In this document: positions 33,215-44,756 of the stretch, in pieces
How the letters are laid out: each line of letters opens with the position of its first letter
Position numbering within the stretch: the stretch's first letter is position 1
Source: Ditylenchus dipsaci
Lineage: Eukaryota; Nematoda; Chromadorea; Rhabditida; Anguinidae
Assembly (NCBI GenBank): GCA_004194705.1
Contig: SADC01001293.1
Coordinates: forward strand, 62,001 to 126,000
Direction: 5' to 3'
Length of the DNA: 64,000 nt
The notes under the pieces: model-generated
Told to the model about the DNA's origin: nothing
Databases searched by the model: none
What the model saw: only the letters and a program-made list of their open reading frames with translations
Program-made: the position numbers and the translations under genes

Positions 33215-34110
33215 AACCAGCTCCGGGATTTTCGGGATTTTACTTTGGAACGCACTTTTGACCCACTTTTAACAATCATTTGTAGCTGAAATTTTCATGA
33301 CCTTCAGCTAATTTTTATTCTTCTATCTATTGTATATTTTACTTTTCGAATTTTATTTGAAAATTTTGGACCTGCGACTCTGAATCCCGAAATTGTCAAA
33401 ACGGGATTCCATTCGGGTCAATTTCGGGATGCAGAGTCGCAGGTCCAAAATTTTTAAATAAAATACTAAAAGTGAAATATACAATAGATAGAGGAATAAA
33501 AAGTAGATGTGGGTCATGAAATTTTCAGCTACAGTCAAACCTCGTTATAAGATACACCCAGGGACAGACCTCAGCTGTATCTTATAACGAGGTGTATCTT
33601 ATATAGAGGGTGTATCATAAGTCCTGGTAGAGGACTTACATATTTCATTTTATAACTCCTGAAAAGGACTTACATGATACTAATAATAAGTCCTTGTACA
33701 GAACTTACATGAAACAACTACTAAGTCCTGCTGCAGGACTTAGCAGAACAAAAAGCTTTCCGCAACAAAAAGTTGAAAAATTTGCACTAAAAATGGCGGC
33801 AATTCAAAAATTTTGTATATTTTTATGGACTGTATCTTATATCGAGTGACATTTTATTGAACGGGATCAAACTCAGGTGTATCTTATAACGAGGTGTATC
33901 TTGTATCGAGTGTATCTTACATAGAGGGTTCATTTGCCTTAATTTAGTTCAGACCAACCAAATCTTCTTTAGGTGTATCTTATAACGAGGTGTATCTTAT
34001 ATCGGGTGTATCTTATAACGAGGTTTGACTGTACAAATGTCTACTAAAATGGGTTAAAAATGTGTTCCATAGTAAAATACCGAAATCCCGGAGGTGGTCT
34101 CTACTCTTAT
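33215..34110. mobile_element. Foldback element split by a TA-duplicating MITE
   Basis: Left arm 33215-33360, with words CTCCGGGATTTTCGG, GGAACGCACTTTTGACCCAC and TTTGTAGCTGAAATTTTCAT. The right arm is interrupted: 33400-33531 and then, beyond the MITE, 34032-34110. The palindrome centre near 33395 contains GGACCTGCGACTCTG and its complement. The break is exactly at a TA that is doubled on both sides of the MITE. Confidence 0.75.
33532..34031. mobile_element. 500-bp MITE with CAGTCAAACCTCGTTATAAG ends
   Basis: CAGTCAAACCTCGTTATAAG at 33532 is inverted ending at 34031, with TA flanks (33530-33531 and 34032-34033). The word AGGTGTATCTTATAACGAGG or close variants recurs five times or more. It contains a short array of imperfect palindromes AAGTCCTnGTnnAGGACTTA (33616-33745). 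Confidence 0.8.
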
Positions 34111-34257
34111 TTGCTTCTATTTGAGTCATTGTCATACTCAAAATTTTACAGTCGATGAAAATTATGAAGACGCCAAAGTATAAAAACTCTTTAGATCAAA
34201 AAAAATTCACAGCGCTATCATCTCAAAAAATTTACCTTTGCATAGAATAAAAGTTAT

Positions 34258-34581
34258 ATGAGCAACACAAATCAAAAACAGCAATCACATCAAAACCCAT
34301 CTCCTCCGCCCAATGCAAATTATTCTGCCCCACTCTTATCACCCCCACCTCTCCCCACTGCCAATGCTCCAATTTTACTTATTTTTTGATTGAAAATCAA
34401 CTAATTGGAATCGGGTAAGAGACACTCCTTCTTCCACTTCAACCACTAATTATGAATTATTTAGCGAGAATCAATTATTCTCCACCATCAGCAATAGTCA
34501 AAAAACGGTATGAGAAGCAGAGTGGAATGCGGTCGAGGGCTCAAGACGCTGCTCGGTTGCACAACTAGCAAAAACAGTTAA
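34258..34581 (+). CDS. Possible two-exon small gene, unrecognised
   Basis: ATG at 34258 opens MSNTNQKQQSHQNPSPPPNA, NYSAPLLSPPPLPTANAP, with TGA near 34387. One more T in the TTTTTT run just before it would continue the frame to a good donor (ATCGG|GTAAGA at 34415). A 50-nt intron ends at TATTTAG (34464) and the second exon reads ENQLFSTISNSQK and, after another A-run gap, SRVECGRGLKTLLGC with TAA at 34579. Pro/Asn/Ser-rich, no known domain. It overlaps no repeat I can see. Confidence 0.25.
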
Positions 34582-34869
34582 CTAGGGAAGAAGTTGATTG
34601 AGAAGAGGTCGGCCTCGGCCTCTTTCTCTCAATTTTATTCATTGAGCGAAATATTTATGGAAATTGAGACAGATAAGTTTTGCACAAGTCATGACTGCAT
34701 TGGTGATATACACTGTTTAGCTCGCTTTAGTATATAATTAGAGACCTACTTTCATGATTACGAGTATCCATATAAAATACATATATACTAGGCACAGCAG
34801 GCGCCTCTATTGTATTTTAAAATTTCACTAAATATTAATCCATCACACCCCCCCCCTGTTCACTCCTTC

Positions 34870-35430
34870 CTGGGTATCAAACCCCTTAAATCCAGCACCT
34901 CCAATTTAGAGGGCAGGAATTTTTTAGAAATCACTTCGATTATACGTAGTTGTGCCTGAAAAAAAGCTAAGATGTTAAACGAGAGTGTTCCGGTGAGATA
35001 TTGGACATGAGTTCGCAAAACATGGCAGAAAATCAATCTTGAGCACAAAATTCGCCCTAAATCCGGGCCAAAATCTACCACCTTCAATTTGGTGGGCAAA
35101 GAAAAAATTTTAGAAGTCATTTTAATTGTACGTGTTTGTGCTCAAAAGGAAGCTGAGATGTTGTATATGAGTCTTCCGGTGAAATATCTGACAAAGATTT
35201 GCGAAACATGACATAATTTGGACTTCAACACGAAAGTCCACCCTAAATTTAGGCCAAAATCAATCACCTCCAGTTTGGAGCGCAAGAAAATTTTTTTAGA
35301 AGCAACTTCAACTATATGTGTTTGTGCTTAAAAGAAAGCGGAGATGTTGCACTTGAGTGTTCCGGAGAAATATCTGGCATAGGTTTGGGAAAAATGGCTA
35401 AAAATTGGGTTCTAAGTCAAAAGTGGCGAC
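34870..35430. repeat. Three-copy tandem repeat, unit about 184 bp
   Basis: Markers recur at equal spacing: CCTCCAATTTAGAGGGCAGG (34898), CCTTCAATTTGGTGGGCAAA (35082) and CCTCCAGTTTGGAGCGCAAG (35267), each followed by AAATTTTTTAGAA, TGTTTGTGC and a GAGTGTTCCGGTGA word. Copies are roughly 75-80 percent alike by eye. A single related unit lies at 51490-51640. Confidence 0.75.
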
Positions 35431-35639
35431 CCAAACACCCACCCACACATGCAAATACTATATAGAGATACATTGACAGGGCCTCGACAATGCTATCAAA
35501 ATTGATTGCTGAGATAATTGCCAATTATTTAAAAAGAAAAATCAAAATTTAAATTTTTTGAAACTCTGAAACGAATCGCACTTACAAAAGATTAAAGCCT
35601 CTTAAAGGGGGGGGGTGTGGGAAGCTAGTTAGGTATGAA

Positions 35640-35736
35640 AAAGTGGCTTCCATGGCGTAGTGCGTAAGTGCTCGCGTTTTTTGGCCCAAAATGGTATTTT
35701 TTGGTGTTGCAGGTTCAATCCCACGTAGGGGCACAC
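35640..35736 (+). repeat. tRNA-like sequence (one half of an inverted pair)
   Basis: GGCGTAGTGCGTAAGTGC matches an A box and GCAGGTTCAATCCCACGT a B box, with a 3' side GGGGCACA. The anticodon arm region is a TTTTTTGGCCCAAAATGG run and cannot fold properly. The inverted copy starts about 100 bp downstream (35838). Confidence 0.6.
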
Positions 35737-35837
35737 TATTTTTTTGGCTTCTTTGGGCAGTTTAGAGGTAATTAACGCCAGATTCGAGATCAGCGACCCA
35801 AATTACCTCTCAACTAGCCAAACAAGCCAAAAAAAAG

Positions 35838-35937
35838 TGTGCCCCGACGTGGGATTGAACCTGCAACACCAAAAAATATCATTTTGGGGCCGAAAAACGC
35901 GAGTACTTGCGCACTACGCCATCGAAGCCACTTTTTC
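35838..35937 (-). repeat. tRNA-like sequence (inverted copy)
   Basis: Near-complement of 35640-35736: on the minus strand GGCGTAGTGCGCAAGTACTC and GCAGGTTCAATCCCACGTCG. The pair forms a foldback of about 300 bp with internal pol III boxes pointing towards each other. Confidence 0.6.
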
Positions 35938-36332
35938 TAACCTAAATGGCTTATCCCAACTTATCCCAGTACTTTTCAGTATTATCCTGGAACTGACGTT
36001 TTTTCGCAATTTTAGTTTACATACTCATTTGCAAACTTACATTCAAAATGCAGCCCTGCTTCTTGCCGTCATTTTCAGCATACGGTTGTATAAAATCATG
36101 TAAATTGAAATCGCAATAAAAGTCAGTTCCTAAATAATACCGAATCCTCCCCCTCAATAGTACTCTATTGTTCCTTGGTCAAACCTTCGCTAGCTACCTT
36201 TTTTTCTGGATTAATTTTGTTGTGAAAAAAATTCTATCTTGTTCCCCATGAAATTCTGACTCTATAAAGTGCCTAAACGCGTAGACAAATAAATAAAATT
36301 GGTGGAGGCTCAGGCGATATAAAGCTAAGTAC

Positions 36333-36418
36333 GCATCATTTTGGCTGGTTTCCTCTAATTTTGGTGGTAATTTGCCGAAATTCCCAAAATTGAGGCAGTT
36401 GCTGACAGCAAAGCAGTG
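36333..36418 (-). CDS. Possible upstream exon of the POU gene
   Basis: Acceptor CATTTCCAG and donor GATGC|GTACTT flank an open stretch reading HCFAVSNCLNFGNFG and KLPPKLEETSQND. The phase (2 at its end) does not fit the first exon of the chain at 30887 without a correction, so assignment to the POU gene is a guess from strand and position. Confidence 0.2.
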
Positions 36419-36479
36419 CTGGAAATGGTTGCAATCGATTGCTCGATGATTTTTGGACCCAATAGTCAAAAAACTTACT

Positions 36480-38374
36480 GAATAAGTTAATTAAAACACC
36501 CCCAGAGGACTAGAACTTTCGACAAAAGGCGATGCGTATATAAAGTTTCCCCCTTTAAAGAAACACTGAAAATCCAGCTAAATTATAACTCGAGAATATA
36601 CACAATAGACAACAAAAATTGGGATTAGACAGCAAAAAGGGTGTTTAGGTCTTATTACTCCAGTACAAATTTCAAAAAAGTAATATACAAATGTAGAACT
36701 GAATTTAACTAAAAGTTTAGAACTTCAGTTTCGTCTCCTTTTTTTGGCCCCACCCTAAATATGAAATGTTTATTGTATATAACGGAGAAGGAGAGTTAGC
36801 AAGGAGAGACAGCAGTAACAATGAAAAAACAACAACAACAAAAATAATAAAATAAGAATACTGGTGACTGGAAATAAGATCACAAGACTACTTTTACCCT
36901 TTTTAAATTTAGGGATGACTAAAACTATAGGAGCTGATATTAGTAGAGAGCTAGTAATGAACAATACAAAAACAGAGTTTTCACCTTCAACATAGAATTA
37001 CAGTCATCTCTTGATACAAAGAACCTCCTGGGGACCGCCTTAGCGGTCCGTTGTATCAAGAGTTTTTATCAAAATCATTTTTATTATGTACAGTCAAAAA
37101 CATGAAGAAAAAGTACATCATAACATTGAGATGGAAAAATTGTTTGAAAATTCTGATAATGCTATTTTGTAGACCATAGTACATTTACTATACAAAATTT
37201 TAATATCTTTCGCTAACAGACAGAAAAAATCTGGAGAGACATGAGAAACATCTGACAAACTGCTTTTGTCCCCCTGTGGATTCTTTAAAATATATTTGTT
37301 TATAATCTACCCTTAATACGGTGACTGCCAGCGTTTGCAAAATGATAATGAGAAATGTCATTTTGTCAGATGAAAATTGTAAGAAATTGTCATTTACAAA
37401 ATTCTTTTTAGCTCATGAAACGTGTGACTTGTACAATAAAGTCAAAAAATATCAATCAAACGAGTCAAAGGAAATCCCCATAAAGAATCGATTTCCGGCC
37501 ATAAATAACTCTTAGCCTGTGAAAAAGCTCCCGTAGTTGTGTACCGTATTTCCTCTCACCACTCTCTAATAACTCCCCACCTAGGGAGCCCATATTTCAA
37601 CCTAGAGAACACATTTCGAAAATCTGTTTTTGCGTTTTCTGAACGAGCTTAACTGATTACACTTTTCAGATTTTGGTTAAGCACCCGGAATCTCGAAATC
37701 AACTTCAAAATTTTTCGATTTTCGGGACTAGAAAATAACTCTCTATGGAAAGTTCATATAGTTAATACGGTAATTAAACTTCTTTTACGATTATTCAAAA
37801 ATTTATTTCAAATAAAGCATAACACTTTGATTCTTTTAGTCATTTTCAGTATTGTAAGAAGGTTTTATAGAGCTCATAAATTTTTATCAATACCTTCTAC
37901 AGAACTTTTTTTTGGATGCTTCAAGTGACCGGAGACTACATCATACGAGTGTAACAGTAAAACATCGGGAATTAGCTAATTTTTTGAATTTCCACGTCTT
38001 TTTTATTCCTTTCGAGCAAAATACTCATATGAATGATTTGGCCTCTTAAAAAAGATATGACTCAGGTAGTACCCTTTCGTCGAATCAGGCAACAGAAATA
38101 GAAAATTAGCGGTCCGTTGTATCGGGAGTCCGTTATATCGATTGTCCTTCACCAAAAAACTTCTAGGATTTGACTGCTGCTTTCAAGGGACCATCGCTGC
38201 CGGTTTCCAACATGTTTTTACCGCGCCGTGATACTTTTGCTTTTCAAAAAAAATATAAATTAGGGTTTTGAAACTACACAACTATCCACACATTGGAAAC
38301 ACGCAAGTAAGTAAATAAGTAAGTAAGCAAGTAAACAAAAATTTGTTTAAACTGCATCTTAGAGCAAGCTTTAC
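36480..38374. other. Stretch without a gene; MITE remnants
   Basis: AGTCATCTCTTGATACAAAG (37010) and GCGGTCCGTTGTATC (about 37042 and 38110) are remnants of a CAGTC-type TIR element. Positions 37530-37780 resemble the CCGTATT...CTCTAATAACTCCCC MITE family (compare 63181-63426). Positions 38290-38335 hold GTAA repeats. Confidence 0.4.
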
Positions 38375-38770
38375 CTGAGCACAGATTGAATTACTTTTGC
38401 TCCCAGTCCCTGCTCAGTCAAATGTTAAACAAAAGTTAGGTGGGCTGCTGCTCAAAACACAAGCAGCAGCCCGATTTTGAATAGGCAGATGAGAGGCAGC
38501 CAAAACTTTCACTATCAACAACATTAAATGAATAATAAAGAGCAGGAGCAGCCATCAATGAGCAGCAGCAGACCGGCTGGTAGCAGCAGCAGTCAAATGA
38601 AAAATTAGCAAAGCGGCCTTGCAGTCTTAACTCTAGTCAAGATCAAAGTGGTTGCTGGACGACCAGCAGGCAGTAACCAAAACTGAATGGGAAATACTTA
38701 GACCAGCTGTTTGGTTGTGCAACCCAGAGAGTAATTTGACTGCTGCTGCTGCTGCTGCTGGGTGTGCCTG
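38375..38770 (-). promoter_or_regulatory. Possible 5' exon/leader on the minus strand
   Basis: A non-repetitive region richer in G+C, with CTG/CAG runs, ends on the minus strand at a near-consensus donor CTCAG|GTAAAG (38375|38374). It contains an ATG with 39 open codons (MAAPALYYSFNVVDSESFGC, then a stop). It lies upstream of the POU gene on the same strand, so it could be its leader exon. No core promoter can be named. Confidence 0.25.
38734..38759. repeat. (CTG)n microsatellite
   Basis: Eight to nine consecutive CTG units, flanked by other GCAG/CTGC words at 38450-38590. Confidence 0.85.
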
Positions 38771-41454
38771 CTGATCTGCCTATAAGCATCAATTTAACTT
38801 TTTTCTTTGATGCACACACACACCTGCTTGAATGTGCTATTGTTATTTTGTTTTTGGTTTGAAGTTCGGTTTCTTAGGTAATAGTAGAAATATACGAAGT
38901 TTAAAAGAGTAGCGCCTTCTGCGACGATTCTTGTTATTGAAAGATGAGAATATTAGAAACAAAAAGGGCGACCTTAATGCAGACCACTTTATTGTGGTGA
39001 TTATCGACAAAAAGGGCCACAAAAGCGAGTTGACATGATTGAAGTCCAAGAAAACGCAGATAAAGATTGAAATTTAAATATATTTGTTTGGTGGGCTTGA
39101 AATAAGCATTGAGATAAGTTTTGAAATGAAGTTTTCGGGTCAGGGCCAAGATTTTTAAACATGAAAATTAGGATCCTGTTGAAATTCCAGTGGAAAAAGA
39201 AGTTTCACTAAAATCAACTCGATGGCCAAAGTCAAATGCGAACAAAGTATTGAACCTTTTTTCAAAATAAATTCCAAAAATATGAATAAGAAAGAAAAAT
39301 TTCGCAATAAATTACAACAAGGAGACAGTTTTGTCTATTAGATAACAACAAAAAAGGTTTCTTCTCTCCGATGAAAATTTTCTTTCTTTTCTGTGCACTC
39401 ATTTGTTGAATGACAAAGCATTTGCATAGAAGGACTAAAGTAGTAGTAGTTTTACTACTGCTTGGCTACTTCTACTGCCTCGAGTTTTGGTTGTTGTGTG
39501 TTTAAAAAAAAACCCGTTTGAAGATGTTTCACCTGTGCCTGTGCTTGCTTCAAAACAAAACCATTTGGCTGGAGGGAAAAAGGTTTATTTATTGCCTTTG
39601 CATACTCTCTCACACACTTATTTAGACGGTAGAAGTAGTAGTGATGGAAATTAGTATTCTAGCCTCAGTTTGGAAATAATAAGAGAAAATGATACAACGT
39701 TTCTTATGGTAATCAAGCGATTTTTTAATTTAAAGGAAGGGTGCATCTCCTTTCCGTATCTGATCCCGCAATGGGGTTTAACTCAATTACTGAAAAAATG
39801 AAGTGTGAAGCCAAATTGGATCGAACCAACTACCTTTACATGTGTTTTAATTTGAATTAAAACGTTTTCTATGCGTGACCAGATACGGACAAGAGATGTA
39901 CCCTCTCTTCAAATTAAATAAAAAATATAGATTTAAGGGGTTTAAATAGATTTGAGGGGTTAAAATAATAATTCGTGGGGTAGAAAAATAATTTGGGTGG
40001 GAAAATACATACAGCCTTATTGTTATCAACTAACTTACTGAGATTTTTAAACATCGAAGAAAAAATTCTTTGTATAGACCAAATTTTTGACAATTTGCTC
40101 CATACAAGCTCCTTTTTCTCTAATTTTTCGAAATCTCAGATAATCAGTGGATAGCTTGTTAGAAAGCTGAAACTCAGGGCTACACGCTGGTCATTACATT
40201 TTTCAAAAATTGAATAAAAAAGTTGAAGAAATACTCTAAAGAAATAATTTGAGCGGGTAAAAGAATAATTCGAGGGGTAAAAAAATAATCTGGGGTGGGA
40301 AAATACATACAGCCTTATTGTTTTCACCTAAAACTGTTTTAAAAGGCAACAAATTTCAAAAAAATTAGGCTCTCAAGATCGAGCAATCAATCTTAAAAAA
40401 ATGTAGCTATAAAAATTTCATCTATTAAGAGAATAGAGCAAAAGATATTAGACATGCAAAAACAAAAGGAGCAAAGCGACTTGGAAATGACGAAAAGTAA
40501 TAAATGTGGAGCGGGACACAACTTTGATATGCATAAATTGCATTAGCATTCAAATTTAGCGCTAGCTAGTATTGCTAGACTAGTGTGTGTTTGTGTGTAA
40601 ACTGATGTGTGTCAATCAACACCTTCTCTGCACCACCTTATTTACTATTGATAGCTGTGAACTCAGCCAAAATTTACTAAATACTTTTTTCGCAGTGAAC
40701 ACTTTGACTACGTTTAAATTACAGGGGAACGTAGCCCCTCGGCAACGTACTCTCTCTATAACGTACTTTTTCAACATATCTGTAACTAGGGGTACCATGA
40801 TGGGGTTCGCGAAGTGAATTTTCGGTATAAGAAACGCTTCGCATTTAGTACTGAAACCTAGAGCAACGCTTCGCGTTGCGAGTTCAAAATGCTCAAAGAT
40901 AGTTTCAAACTGGCCACTTCGCGTCGCTTGGGGTACCATAACCATGACGTGACCATGGAACGCCGCTTTGCGTCCCTTAGTGTACCATGACCAACTAACT
41001 TGGCTTAATCTAAATCCAAAAATGATAAAAAGATGTCACTCCCTCTAAAGAATTTAGCTACAGAACGTCTTCAATGTAGGTGTTTTATAAGGATTTAATG
41101 AATTCTCGTTGTTCCATATTTATTCTTGCGAATAGTTTTAACTTCTGGCCAAAACAGCAAAACTTCTTTGCAATGCACATCAACTAATTTTTGAAATGAA
41201 TCATGTTGTATCTTATTTTATAGATCGCGTAAAATTTTTGATGTTAAAATAAGTTCTCCTTAATTTCTGATGTGGGGACCCCGGATGCATAAGTATCACT
41301 TATCTATCCAAAAAAGACGAAAAATACAGACATTTGTATACAGCATTTAATTTCATCCTTACATACGCTCTCCAACCCGAGCCTAAGGATTTTGTAAGAA
41401 AAAGCTGACTGTACATAAGGAGCCCCCAAAGTAAAAAAGTATCGAATTCTTTTA
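38771..41454. other. Stretch without a gene; partial direct duplication
   Basis: Positions 39940-40030 and 40250-40325 share AAAATAAT.TGGG.TGGGAAAA followed by TACATACAGCCTTATTGTT, a duplication about 300 bp apart. A third relative lies at 12080-12240. Positions 40720-40800 hold a decayed CAGGGGAACGTAGCCCC/AACGTACT repeat. No coding is supported. Confidence 0.4.
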
Positions 41455-41734
41455 TGGCCTGTTCACATACTGAGAGTGAGAGTGAGAGTAAGGGGTGTTC
41501 ACAATGCATCTTACTCTCACTCTCACTCCCACTCTCACTCTCGGGTGTTCACAATTCTTGTTTTTTTTCCTTTTGCGTAAAACTTATTGAATTATCCTTT
41601 ATTTTTAAATTTGTTCATAATATCATTGATTGCGACCAGATATTATGAAAAACCAACAATATTTGAATTTTAATAGGCAAAAGAAGCTGAAGTAGTTTAA
41701 GACACGAATTGTCTTCTTTTTCTTCTGGACTAGG

Positions 41735-41964
41735 TTGAGTACGAAGACATGAAAAACGAGGACGCCATGACGATTCTCTGGAAATGGAGAGCTCACGCAC
41801 GCAGCGTTCGAAATTTCCCTTGTCTTTACGCAGAAGGTGTTGAGAACGCTATTTTAGACGCTTCGAAAACCATGAACACACTGACTGTTGAATTCTCCCC
41901 ATTGGCTCAGTCAGTTTATTGGATTCAAGCGTTGGGAAAGGATGGCAGCTTTATGGCTTGGTTA
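41735..41964 (+). pseudogene. Element-borne ORF interrupted by a TTA-duplicating insertion
   Basis: After GGACTAG|GTT an open frame reads EYEDMKNEDAMTILWKWRAH, ARSVRNFPCLYAEGVENAIL, EFSPLAQSVYWIQALGKDGS and FMAWL, with G/C-ending codons unlike the surroundings. At 41962-41964 (TTA) it runs into the next element. Reading on after that element's second TTA (44703), the frame continues with TTGLLFWSLKKI up to the TA where the next element begins, and after that element SE and a stop. That the frame reconnects across two insertions supports both the nest and the ORF. I do not recognise the product. Confidence 0.45.
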
Positions 41965-43224
41965 AATGGCATGTCGATGTCGAAGTCGATGTCGATGTCG
42001 AAGTAAAGTGGTTACAGTGACATGTCGATGTCGAAGTAGGCTATCTTATATAGATTTTCGAAATTCGAAATCGTTCGAATTTTTTTCTTCTGCTTCGACA
42101 AGAGCTAGGTTTTCCACAGCCGACTTTCGTTATTTTTTATCTATCTTGTGCAGAATTTCATGCGCTATCTTTTGGCCATAAAGTGTTTGAAAAAGATAAC
42201 GAAAATATGTCAAACAGAATGATTTTTGAGCACTACACCGTATTTTTCTTTGCACTTCGACAGGGACTTCGACATGCCTTTATTTTTCTAGTCTTTTATG
42301 ATTTTCAACACCGGAGAGACCGTATGTCTTGAAAGTATATTCTTGTGCATAATTTCACGCTGAAGACGATGGTGGAAAAAAATTCACAAAGAGTCATTGT
42401 ATGGTGGTCTGTTGCCTTTGTGAACCGACCAAGTAACGATTTTTGCCCATGCAACTTCAACAAAGAGATAAACCATGCAAATTTTTTAAGGCGCAATTGT
42501 TTTACCACCTCAAATTATTCTTTATCCCCTAAAATTTGAATTTTGGGCGAATTATTTTTCACCCCCTTAAATTATTTCTTTGGATGTACCGGAGAATTTA
42601 AAGAAATATTTGCTAAAAGACACATTTGCTTAAAATAATTTCGCTAAAGACACACTTGGTAAAACACTTTAACCACTGCACTACGAACCCGATTGCATGA
42701 AAACCAAGTGCGTCCACCCTCCAATGCAAGTCATTATTTTGAACATTTTTACCTACTTAACCCACTTGGATAGTATCTGAACCACGTGTATGGTATATTT
42801 TGCATCCATAGGGTTCGAACAGTGGTACCCCGAAATTTAAGCGGAATTTTGCATTTTGAAAAATTAAAATTTCTTAAAAATAAAAAAAAACCAATTTTCC
42901 AACTTAAAATTGTGTGGGGAATTGGGTTTGTTAAGCCCAAAGTTGCGATTTTACACACCCCAACTTCGATACCTGGCGTAGGTGTCACCTGGCCAGGTGG
43001 ATGTCTACCTGGATGGCCTGAAAATAAAAAAGTTCATTTAAATAAAAAAATCCGTTTTTCCAAACTAAAAAGTCTGTGAAGAGTTGGGCTTGTTTAGACC
43101 AAAAGTGCGATTTTACCTACCCAACCCAAATCAAGGGTTGTGTACCACCTGTACAGGTTGATATCCAAGAGTAGGGGCAGATTTACCGAATGACCTGAAA
43201 GGTCAAACGTTAGTCTTTTACATC

Positions 43225-43325
43225 TAAAATTATAGTAAAAATAAAGTGTGCACCCAGGTGGATTCGAACCAGCAACATCGGCGGTGCATATCCAAGTGGT
43301 CGTCCACTGGATCAAAATTTTTATC
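43225..43325 (-). repeat. tRNA-like SINE segment, inverted partner at 43545-43650
   Basis: On the minus strand GATCCAGTGGACGACCACTT and GCTGGTTCGAATCCACCTGG: the second is a perfect pol III B box in a T-arm-like context. The partner at 43545-43650 carries the same on the plus strand. Confidence 0.55.
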
Positions 43326-43544
43326 ACGTTTTTGGATTACAAGATAATTTTGCTGAACTAATTCCAGCATGCTGAAGATGTTTTGACAGTGGTAAATCAC
43401 ATTTTATCGGAAAGATTTTCAGTTATCGTAAACTCTTAATTTGGGTAAATCAAGAGTTCACAATAACTCTGAAATTTATCGATAAAACGTGAAAATAAAA
43501 CCCTCTTCAGCATGCTCGAATTAGTGCAGAAAAATGGTTTTGGA

Positions 43545-43650
43545 ACCCGAAAACGTTTTGATCCAAGTGGACGACTACTTGGATAGCCATCGCCGCGGAT
43601 GCTGGTTCGAATCCACCTGGGTGCATACCTTTTTATCATAATTTGAGTGT
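43545..43650 (+). repeat. tRNA-like SINE segment (plus-strand partner)
   Basis: GATCCAAGTGGACGACTACT and GCTGGTTCGAATCCACCTGG, near-complement of 43225-43325. No cloverleaf with a complete acceptor stem is present. Confidence 0.55.
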
Positions 43651-44756
43651 TTACGTGTCGTAGAAGTCCAAACACTCATCACCAAGGTCGCTGGTTCAAA
43701 CCCTCTGGGTGCAATCAGTCCAGAGTAGAGGACCCCGATTCAAATTAAACCGTTTCTAGAACACAATTTTTTTCAGTTTGGATTGAATCGTTTAGGTTTT
43801 TAGGTCTGTACCCCGAAATTAAACCGAACCGAAGAAGATGTAGCTTAACAAACAAGATATCTATCAAAACAACTACTTAGCAAACAAATTTTAGCAAAAC
43901 GACCAATAAGCGAATTGGCGCTTAAATTTCGGGGTACAGCCGTTCGAACCATCAACCTCAGTTTTGAAAATTTTTGGTGGTCGTACTTGGATCGAAAATT
44001 TTTTTCTTTTACTGGTTCTGAAACTTGTTCTGTGGACTGATTGGGACACGCTGAAGATGGTTTGATGATAGTGAAATAAGGTTTTGTATGGTTTTTTTTC
44101 GAGTATCGGGATACAATTGATTTTACCAAAACTCCCTTTTACCAAAACTCGAAAAATACCTGAGAAAACGGCATTTCACCTCTATCAAACCACCTTCAGC
44201 ATGCCTGAATCAATCCAGAAAACAGATTTTGAGCCTGAAAAAGTAAAAAATTTTTGTTCCTGGTGACATCCACTTGGTTTGGATGGACTTAAAAATTTAA
44301 ATTCCCGCATAAATTCTCAAAACCGAGGTTAATGGTTCGAACCCTTATGGTGCAAAGCCTATTTCACACATTTTGCACCGACAATACCAAGAATATTTGG
44401 CTGCTTCGCGTCGAAGACCAGCACATTACCCATTGCAAGGGATCGGGGTGAAAAAGACTCAAGGGAGCCGAAAAAGGTAGGCTTAGAGAAAAATACTCTT
44501 TGGAGGGGCTTTTACGCTTTGATATTATCCAAGTGGGTTAGGTAGGTAAAAAAGTTCAAAATAATGGCTTCTTCTTCAAGATAATAAAATAAAAACAATA
44601 AAAAATATATGAAAAATATGGTGTGGTGACCGATTCTCATTATGGTGACCGATTTCCCATTGTAACCACCTTCGACATCGACATAGACATCGACATGCCA
44701 TTTTAACCACGGGGTTACTCTTTTGGAGTTTAAAGAAGATACAGTCGAGTCTCGAT

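Larger units (their letters stand above)
42732..44566. mobile_element. Inverted-repeat unit with tRNA-like segments
   Basis: ATTATTTTGAACATTTTTAC near 42733 and ACCCACTTGGATA near 42760 are inverted at 44521-44566. The interior holds several RGGTTCGAANCC words and a large internal inverted pair (43225-43325 against 43545-43650). Confidence 0.55.
41965..44702. mobile_element. Second TTA-duplicating element (ATGTCGATGTCGAAG ends)
   Basis: Ends AATGGCATGTCGATGTCG and its complement CGACATCGACATGCCATT, with TTA on both sides (41962-41964 and 44703-44705). Subterminal (ATGTCGATGTCGAAG)n repeats occur, then GTGGTTAC. Likely PIF/Harbinger-like. It contains another inverted-repeat unit at 42732-44566. 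Confidence 0.75.

Noticed and set aside
32841..33272. Plus-strand ORF of 143 codons
   Set aside because: No domain, no splice or initiation context, AT-rich amino acid mix. It runs into the arm of the foldback at 33215.
43225..43650. Genuine tRNA genes
   Set aside because: A good B box is present but no full acceptor stem or anticodon arm can be formed, and copies are in an inverted pair inside a transposon.
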